From an uncultured Eubacteriales bacterium (GTDB lineage: Bacteria > Bacillota > Clostridia > Oscillospirales > CAG-272): a DNA stretch of 11,365 nt. Location of the stretch: positions 1 to 11,365 of the forward strand of contig USGH01000065.1 of assembly GCA_900554225.1 (NCBI GenBank), in the 5' to 3' direction. Under the pieces are notes generated by a model, which saw nothing but the letters and a program-made list of their open reading frames with translations, was not told the DNA's origin and made no database searches. A program made the translations under genes and the position numbers. Positions 7,579 through 11,365 of this stretch are shown here, piece after piece. How positions within the stretch are numbered: the first letter of the stretch is position 1; each line of letters opens with the position of its first letter.

Positions 7579-7598
7579 AATCCGTACACACTGGTATA
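7570..7598. repeat. Inverted repeat TATACCA-N15-TGGTATA upstream of the MMPL operon
   Basis: TATACCA (7570-7576) and TGGTATA (7592-7598) are perfect 7-bp inverted arms with centres 22 bases apart, roughly two helical turns. One arm lies in the candidate operator at the -10 element and the other immediately follows the tetR terminator T-tract. It could be a second way for a dimeric regulator to contact this promoter. The tetR promoter has no matching second arm. Confidence 0.45.
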
Positions 7599-7601
7599 GG
7601 C

Positions 7602-7637
7602 AAAAAAAGACCGCTGTCCGGAATCCAGACAACGGTC
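7602..7637 (-). terminator. Rho-independent terminator of tetR
   Basis: On the minus strand a 13-base arm (7625-7637) pairs fully, including two G-T wobbles, with 7609-7621 around a 3-base loop. The stem is followed by seven Ts (7602-7608). It lies about 52 bases after the tetR stop and directly before the MMPL-operon promoter, so it insulates the efflux operon from tetR transcription. Confidence 0.92.
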
Positions 7638-7688
7638 AGAAAACTGTCTAAAATTTTGTCAAACAGGGGGATTTGCCTAAAAACAGGT

Positions 7689-8255
7689 CTACTTTGGCTG
7701 CGGTTCTGCTTTTTCGGCACGGATCAATGTGATGAATGTGCGGGTCAGTGCGGCGATCTGCGCGGCATCGTCAAGGGCACTGTCCGGCATTCCATTTGCG
7801 ATCCACTCAGAGATGAGTCCGTACAGCTCACATTTGAAGAACCGCACAACGATCGTCCGCTCTTTCTCGGACAAAGGTACGCTTTCCGATACAGTATCGA
7901 TGTAAGTGGTCACAACATATTCGCACAGGCGCATGACATAGGCCTCATAGATGTCCCGGCTTGCGGAATCGTACAGGTGCAACACCGCCTTACGGTTCTC
8001 CATCGCGAAATGGAAAGCCAGCCGTACACAGTCCTCCATCGATGTTATGGTCGGATATTTGGCAATCAGCGCGTCCACATCCTCCTTGATGATTTCCTCG
8101 ATGAGGCTTGGAATATCGGCAAAGTGATAATAAAAGGAATTGCGATTGATCCCACAGTCCTCCACAATGCTTCGCACACTGATCTTAGACAGCGGCATTT
8201 CTCCAAGCAATTTGATAAACGATGTCTTGATCGCCTGTTTTGTAAAGTTGGGCAT
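7689..8255 (-). CDS. TetR/AcrR-family transcriptional repressor
   Basis: This 188-residue protein has a TetR-type N-terminal helix-turn-helix: helix 1 A-I-K-T-S-F-I-K-L-L (8-17), then K-I-S-V-R-S-I-V-E-D-C-G-I-N-R-N-S-F-Y-Y-H-F at about 24-45, where the closing F-Y-Y-H-F is the family hallmark. The C-terminal ligand and dimer domain (about 60-180) is helical and not assignable to a ligand. The start at 8255 is preferred over upstream in-frame ATGs because AAAGGAGA lies just before it and homologues begin near this point. The gene ends with TAG. It lies directly upstream of the DUF308-MMPL operon, and both promoters share a 14-base block. The likely role is autorepression plus repression of the pump until a substrate-like ligand binds. 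Confidence 0.92.
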   Translation of the reverse strand: MPNFTKQAIKTSFIKLLGEMPLSKISVRSIVEDCGINRNSFYYHFADIPSLIEEIIKEDVDALIAKYPTITSMEDCVRLAFHFAMENRKAVLHLYDSASRDIYEAYVMRLCEYVVTTYIDTVSESVPLSEKERTIVVRFFKCELYGLISEWIANGMPDSALDDAAQIAALTRTFITLIRAEKAEPQPK

Positions 8256-8343
8256 GATACTCTCCTTTGTCCCATGCTGCGGTATCTGCGGATTTCGCCG
8301 ATCTTCCCGGAGCTCTTCCATACAGCTGACGAAAAACTGTACC

Positions 8344-8357
8344 TGTAGTATACCATA
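8344..8357. promoter_or_regulatory. Candidate TetR operator at the tetR promoter
   Basis: The plus-strand sequence TGTAGTATACCATA differs at one position from the site at 7565-7578. It covers the -10 element of the tetR promoter. Ten of its 14 positions are symmetric about GTATAC. The shared block CCTGTAGTATACCA spans 8342-8355. A weaker palindrome than the pump site would fit looser autoregulation, which is an inference. Confidence 0.66.
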
Positions 8358-8375
8358 TGCCAAGAAAAAAAGCAA
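8347..8375 (-). promoter_or_regulatory. tetR promoter
   Basis: Minus-strand TTGCTT (8370-8375) and TATACT (8347-8352, extended by an upstream TG) are separated by 17 bases. Transcription would begin near 8340, giving a leader of about 85 bases. The -35 element lies inside the 3' arm of the preceding terminator and the spacer contains its T-tract, so the two elements physically overlap. Confidence 0.78.
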
Positions 8376-8402
8376 GGAAAGATTTTCCTTCCTCGCTTTT
8401 TC
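8364..8402 (-). terminator. Terminator of the iron-uptake cluster
   Basis: A-rich and T-rich arms flank an imperfect hairpin. Seven base pairs (AAAAAGC with GCTTTTT) are followed by an A-C mismatch and a further AGGAA/TTCCT stem around a T-rich loop. On the minus strand it ends in seven Ts (8365-8371) and starts a few bases after the TGA at 8408. The symmetric A and T tracts could let it work in both directions. Confidence 0.8.
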
Positions 8403-8407
8403 GTGGA

Positions 8408-8797
8408 TCAGGCACCGAGACTCTGCTGACGATTCGCCAAGGCTTGCAAATTGTCCTCCGGTATGGTGGACAGCATCAGACAAAGACATTCCGCACGGTT
8501 CTCCTCCGGCATATCGGGAAAAGAGGTACGCAGCAAGGCTTCCACACCACTCGCATATTTCTGATACCGGGCGGCGACCTCGCGCCCCATCTCGGTCAGA
8601 TACACGACGCCGTAGCTTTCCTTATCCACAAGTCCTGCCTGCGCAAAGGATTTCATGCGGCTGTGTACGCTCGGCTTGGACAAGTGCAGCGCGGAGGCAA
8701 TATCCACGCACCGGACTCCGACACCTTCGCGATACAAACTCGCAATCGTGAGCAGATACCGAATATCGGCGGCAGACAACATCTTTTCGTTCGTCAC
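8408..8797 (-). CDS. DtxR-like winged-helix regulator lacking most canonical metal ligands
   Basis: This 129-residue protein matches the N-terminal DNA-binding domain of the DtxR/MntR family: R-Y-L-L-T-I-A-S-L-Y (13-22), a V-G-V-R-C-V-D-I-A-S-A-L-H-L-S-K-P-S-V recognition region (26-44), and the wing G-V-V-Y-L-T-E-M-G-R-E-V-A (63-75). The start is GTG at 8797, with AGGGAG 7 bases upstream; the longer frame to 8935 overlaps the preceding gene. By manual alignment to DtxR, Met10 is replaced by Arg, the H79/E83 region reads R-Y-Q-K-Y, and C-R-W-E-H becomes C-L-C-L-M, leaving only one expected ligand (C104). There is no SH3-like third domain. It is last in the feo cluster and probably regulates iron uptake, but metal sensing by the standard site is doubtful. 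Confidence 0.82.
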   Translation of the reverse strand: MTNEKMLSAADIRYLLTIASLYREGVGVRCVDIASALHLSKPSVHSRMKSFAQAGLVDKESYGVVYLTEMGREVAARYQKYASGVEALLRTSFPDMPEENRAECLCLMLSTIPEDNLQALANRQQSLGA

Positions 8798-8804
8798 AGC
8801 GGTT

Positions 8805-8810
8805 CTCCCT
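8805..8810 (-). promoter_or_regulatory. Shine-Dalgarno deciding the GTG start of the DtxR-like gene
   Basis: AGGGAG on the minus strand lies 7 bases before GTG (8795-8797). The next in-frame ATG (8782) is 15 bases further in, with no comparable ribosome site at the right distance, so GTG is the better start. Confidence 0.7.
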
Positions 8811-8819
8811 AAATAGCGA

Positions 8820-8854
8820 ATAGGGGATGCGAAATCGTACTCTGCATCCCCTAT
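8820..8854. repeat. Perfect 11-bp inverted repeat between the FeoB-associated gene and the DtxR-like gene
   Basis: ATAGGGGATGC (8820-8830) and GCATCCCCTAT (8844-8854) are exact inverted arms around a 13-base loop. The hairpin lies between the two genes and ends ten bases before the AGGGAG ribosome site. There is no T-tract on the minus strand, so it is not a standard terminator. It could tune readthrough or mRNA stability between the feo genes and the regulator, or act as a DNA operator. Confidence 0.7.
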
Positions 8855-8862
8855 CTCTGTGT

Positions 8863-9033
8863 TTACTTTTTGTGGCAGGAGCCCGCCATTGCACAATGGG
8901 CGCAGTTGCAGCCGCAGGAGGATTTGCCTTTGCACTTATCCTTCCGAAGTTTCAAAATGATAAGTACCACGATCGCCACAAGCACAAGGCTGATCAGAAT
9001 CGTCGCCAGATTTGAAATTAGCCAACTGAACAT
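8863..9033 (-). CDS. FeoB-associated cysteine-rich membrane protein
   Basis: This 56-residue protein has one N-terminal membrane helix (about 4-27) followed by a basic stretch and a cysteine-rich tail with Cys at 34, 40, 42, 44, 47 and 53 and a terminal Cys-His. That layout matches the FeoB-associated Cys-rich membrane protein family, found next to feoB in many Firmicutes. The cysteines are thought to handle iron or a metal cluster near the FeoB pore, but this is not settled. Its ATG follows AAAGGAG at normal spacing and lies 30 bases after the feoB stop, so the two are co-transcribed. The N-terminus is probably outside and the Cys tail cytoplasmic, by the positive-inside rule. Confidence 0.9.
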   Translation of the reverse strand: MFSWLISNLATILISLVLVAIVVLIILKLRKDKCKGKSSCGCNCAHCAMAGSCHKK

Positions 9034-9063
9034 AACGGAAACTCCTTTCCTTATAGAGGATGA

Positions 9064-11365
9064 TTACTTAACTGCCTTTACCTTGGTGGTAAGCTTGGTT
9101 GCTTCCTTGTACGGACGAACGAGCATATACACGATGAAGGCAAGTGCGAGGACTGCGAAGATCACACCGATGACATTGCCGTTGCCGGTGAAGAGGTTGC
9201 CGAACTGATTTATCATAAGGGAGATAACATAGGCGAAGCCGCACTGATAGCCGATTGCGAACCAGGTCCACTTTGCGCTGTTCATCTCACGCTTGATAGC
9301 GCCGATAGCTGCGAAGCAGGGAGCGCACAGAAGGTTGAAGACGAGGAACGAATAAGCGGTCAGGCCGGTGAACGCCTTTGCAAGGGTTGCATAAACATTG
9401 CCCTCTGCGCCATAGAGGATGCCCATCGTACCGACGATGTTCTCCTTTGCGACAAGTCCGGTGATCGAAGCGACGGTAGCCTGCCAGTTGCCCCAGCCGA
9501 GCGGAACGAAGATCCAGGCGATAGCCGAGCCGACCTTTGCGAGCAGAGAGGAATCGAGTTCGTCTTCACCAAGCATACGGAAGCCGTCGGAGGTGAATCC
9601 GAAGTAGGTGGTGAACCAGACCACGATGGTGGAAAGCAGAATGATCGTGCCGGCTTTCTTGATGAAGGACCAGCCGCGCTCCCACATGGAGCGGAGGACG
9701 TTCAGTAAGGTCGGCATATGATATGCGGGAAGCTCCATAACGAACGGAGCGGGTTCACCGGCAAACATCTTGGTCTTCTTCAGCATGATACCGGAGATGA
9801 TGATGGCTGCCATACCGATGAAATACGCGGAGGTGGATACCAGTGCGGAGCCACCGAAAATAGCACCGGCGATCATTGCGATGAACGGTACCTTTGCACC
9901 GCACGGAATGAAGGTTGTGGTCATGATCGTCATACGGCGGTCACGTTCGTTTTCGATGGTACGGGACGCCATGATACCGGGGATACCACAACCGGTACCG
10001 ATCAGCATCGGAATAAAGGATTTACCGGAAAGACCGAATTTACGGAAGATACGGTCCAGAACGAATGCGATACGCGCCATGTAGCCGCACGCTTCAAGGA
10101 ATGCGAGGAGGAAGAACAGAACGAGCATCTGCGGTACGAAACCGAGAACCGCACCAACACCGGCTACGATACCGTCGTTGATCAGACCGGAGAGCCAATC
10201 TGCGGCACCGGCAGCTTCCAGACCATTGCCGATGAGAACCGGAATACCAGGCACCCATACACCATAGGTGGAAGTATCGGGTGCGCCATACGCTTCCTTA
10301 TACTCGGTGTTCAGGTATTCGTCCATGGCAGCGGTGAAATCGGATTTGGTCACACCGTCAACCGTTTCCTGTGCGAGAGTTTCTTCATCTTCTACGATGT
10401 AGGAAACCGATGCGTCGTCAGGAATCTGTGCAGCAAGTGTTTCCAGAGCGGCTTTTGCTGCTGCTTCATCATAGGATTCGTTTTCGAGGTCGATTGCGTC
10501 GGCAATATCTGCATCGCCGTATGCTTCAGCAAACGCGCCGAGAATGAGGTCGGTGTCGCCATAGGTTTCTGCCGCTTCCTCATACTGACCGCTGCCAATG
10601 CCGAACAGGTGCCAGCCATCGCCGAACACGCCGTCGTTCATCCAGTCCGTAGCGGCGGAACCGACCGTCACCATGGAGAGGTAGTACACAAGGAACATAA
10701 TGAGTGCGAAAATCGGAAGACCGAGCCAACGGTTGGTGACGATCTTGTCGATCTTATCGGACGTGGTCATGCCGCCCGCTTTCTTCTTTTTGTAGCAGGC
10801 CTTGATGATGGAACCGATGTAGATGTAACGCTCGTTGGTGATGATGGATTCCGCATCGTCGTCCATCTCTTTCTCAACCGCTTTAATGTCCGTCTCAATA
10901 TGTGCGAGTACCTTCGGATCCAGATTGAGAGAAGCAAGAACCTTATCGTCTCTTTCAAAGAGCTTGATTGCGTACCATCTCTGCTGTTCCTCAGGCATAT
11001 TGTGAACGACCGCCTCTTCGATGTGTGCGATGGCGTGTTCTACACTGCCGTTGAAGGTGTGCATCGGAATGGTCTTGCCGTTCTTGGCTGCGTCGATGGC
11101 GGCTTCCGCGGCTTCCATGATCCCGTCACCCTTCAGAGCGGAAATCTCTATGACCTTGCAGCCGAGCTGACGGGACAGTTCATTCGTGTTGATGACGTCC
11201 CCATTCTTCTTGACAACGTCCATCATGTTGATGGCGATGACAACCGGGATACCAAGCTCGGTGAGCTGTGTGGTGAGGTACAGGTTACGCTCAAGGTTCG
11301 TGCCGTCGATGATATTGAGGATCGCGTTCCGACGTTCGCCGATCAGATAAATTCTGGCAACGACC
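9064..11365 (-). CDS. feoB: FeoB ferrous iron transporter (N-terminus beyond window)
   Basis: The frame is open from the window edge to TAA at 9064, giving 766 visible residues. The G1-G3 part of the GTPase domain is missing upstream. Visible are N-I-I-D-G-T-N-L-E-R-N-L-Y-L, the G4 motif N-M-M-D (visible residue 46) and the G5 motif S-A-L-K-G-D-G, then the helical spacer. The membrane part contains L-S-G-K-S-F-I-P, the Gate sequence G-T-G-C-G-I-P-G-I-M-A (Cys at about visible 459) and P-C-G-A-K-V-P (Cys at about 488). A second gate-like segment reads G-L-V-A-K-E-N-I-V-G-T. Between the first TM helix and the next membrane segment is a strongly acidic insertion. It imports Fe(II) across the inner membrane. 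The ATG at 11226 is internal, not the start. The downstream neighbours are its Cys-rich partner and a DtxR-like regulator. Confidence 0.95.
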   Translation of the reverse strand, partial: VVARIYLIGERRNAILNIIDGTNLERNLYLTTQLTELGIPVVIAINMMDVVKKNGDVINTNELSRQLGCKVIEISALKGDGIMEAAEAAIDAAKNGKTIPMHTFNGSVEHAIAHIEEAVVHNMPEEQQRWYAIKLFERDDKVLASLNLDPKVLAHIETDIKAVEKEMDDDAESIITNERYIYIGSIIKACYKKKKAGGMTTSDKIDKIVTNRWLGLPIFALIMFLVYYLSMVTVGSAATDWMNDGVFGDGWHLFGIGSGQYEEAAETYGDTDLILGAFAEAYGDADIADAIDLENESYDEAAAKAALETLAAQIPDDASVSYIVEDEETLAQETVDGVTKSDFTAAMDEYLNTEYKEAYGAPDTSTYGVWVPGIPVLIGNGLEAAGAADWLSGLINDGIVAGVGAVLGFVPQMLVLFFLLAFLEACGYMARIAFVLDRIFRKFGLSGKSFIPMLIGTGCGIPGIMASRTIENERDRRMTIMTTTFIPCGAKVPFIAMIAGAIFGGSALVSTSAYFIGMAAIIISGIMLKKTKMFAGEPAPFVMELPAYHMPTLLNVLRSMWERGWSFIKKAGTIILLSTIVVWFTTYFGFTSDGFRMLGEDELDSSLLAKVGSAIAWIFVPLGWGNWQATVASITGLVAKENIVGTMGILYGAEGNVYATLAKAFTGLTAYSFLVFNLLCAPCFAAIGAIKREMNSAKWTWFAIGYQCGFAYVISLMINQFGNLFTGNGNVIGVIFAVLALAFIVYMLVRPYKEATKLTTKVKAVK
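10254..10602 (-). other. Acidic extracytoplasmic insertion in FeoB
   Basis: This segment encodes about 115 residues between the first membrane helix and the next membrane region. In classical FeoB proteins that loop is short. It has about 29 Asp/Glu and only 3 Lys, with no Arg, and includes clusters such as V-E-D-E-E. The reading frame is clean across the boundaries, so it is a real part of the protein. By topology it should face outward. A role in collecting cations or docking a partner is only inference. Confidence 0.75.

Noticed and set aside
7634..7662. TTGACA at 7657-7662 as a promoter
   Set aside because: At 17 bases downstream the hexamer is CTGACC, within the tetR terminator stem, so no -10 is present.
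8256..8321. Alternative tetR start at the in-frame ATG near 8321
   Set aside because: It has no ribosome site and adds a charged tail before the usual TetR N-terminus; the ATG at 8255 has AAAGGAGA upstream.
7545..8348. Long plus-strand open frame (267 codons) opposite tetR
   Set aside because: It runs antisense across tetR, a terminator and two promoters, has no ribosome site, and its product has no recognisable domain.
9064..11226. FeoB starting at the ATG at 11226
   Set aside because: That ATG is inside the G4 motif N-M-M-D, and the frame stays open with FeoB-like sequence to the window edge.

Overview
The window looks like a stretch of a Clostridia chromosome, perhaps Oscillospiraceae-like. 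The clues are moderate GC by eye, strong Shine-Dalgarno sequences, sigma-A type promoters, tight ATGA gene overlaps, and Firmicutes-type families (FeoB-associated Cys-rich protein, TetR/AcrR regulator, MMPL pump, exported xxxLxxG heptad-repeat protein). All genes lie on the minus strand, so transcription runs from high to low coordinates. No RNA genes, insertion sequences, CRISPR arrays or phage genes were seen.

In transcription order: (1) 11365-8408 is an iron-uptake cluster. It holds feoB (N-terminus beyond the window edge), a 56-residue FeoB-associated cysteine-rich membrane peptide, and a DtxR-like winged-helix regulator whose usual metal ligands are mostly not conserved. An 11-bp inverted repeat precedes the regulator and a terminator follows it. 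(2) 8375-7602 is a monocistronic tetR gene with its own promoter and a strong terminator. (3) 7578-2463 is a four-gene operon: an HdeD-like/DUF308 membrane protein, an MMPL/RND-type permease, a 45-residue single-TM peptide, and a large exported xxxLxxG protein. The last three are chained by ATGA overlaps. The tetR promoter and this operon's promoter share a 14-base block over their -10 elements, which is the likely TetR operator. The last gene has an in-frame TAG at codon 48 that separates its signal peptide from its body.

(4) 2436-443 is a two-gene operon with a near-consensus promoter: a GT4 glycosyltransferase overlapping (ATGA) a PlsC-like acyltransferase, probably for a membrane glycolipid. 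It ends in a terminator whose loop contains the acyltransferase stop codon. (5) 432-1 starts a gene for a right-handed beta-helix (pectate-lyase-like) protein, driven by a perfect TTGACA-N17-TATAAT promoter and cut by the window edge.

Apart from FeoB, the window is mostly concerned with the cell envelope: a drug- or lipid-type exporter under a local repressor next to a glycolipid assembly pair. The points most worth a second look are the internal amber codon, the shared TetR operator, the split MMPL/xxxLxxG cassette with its tiny membrane peptide, the metal-ligand-poor DtxR-like protein, and the very acidic insertion in FeoB.
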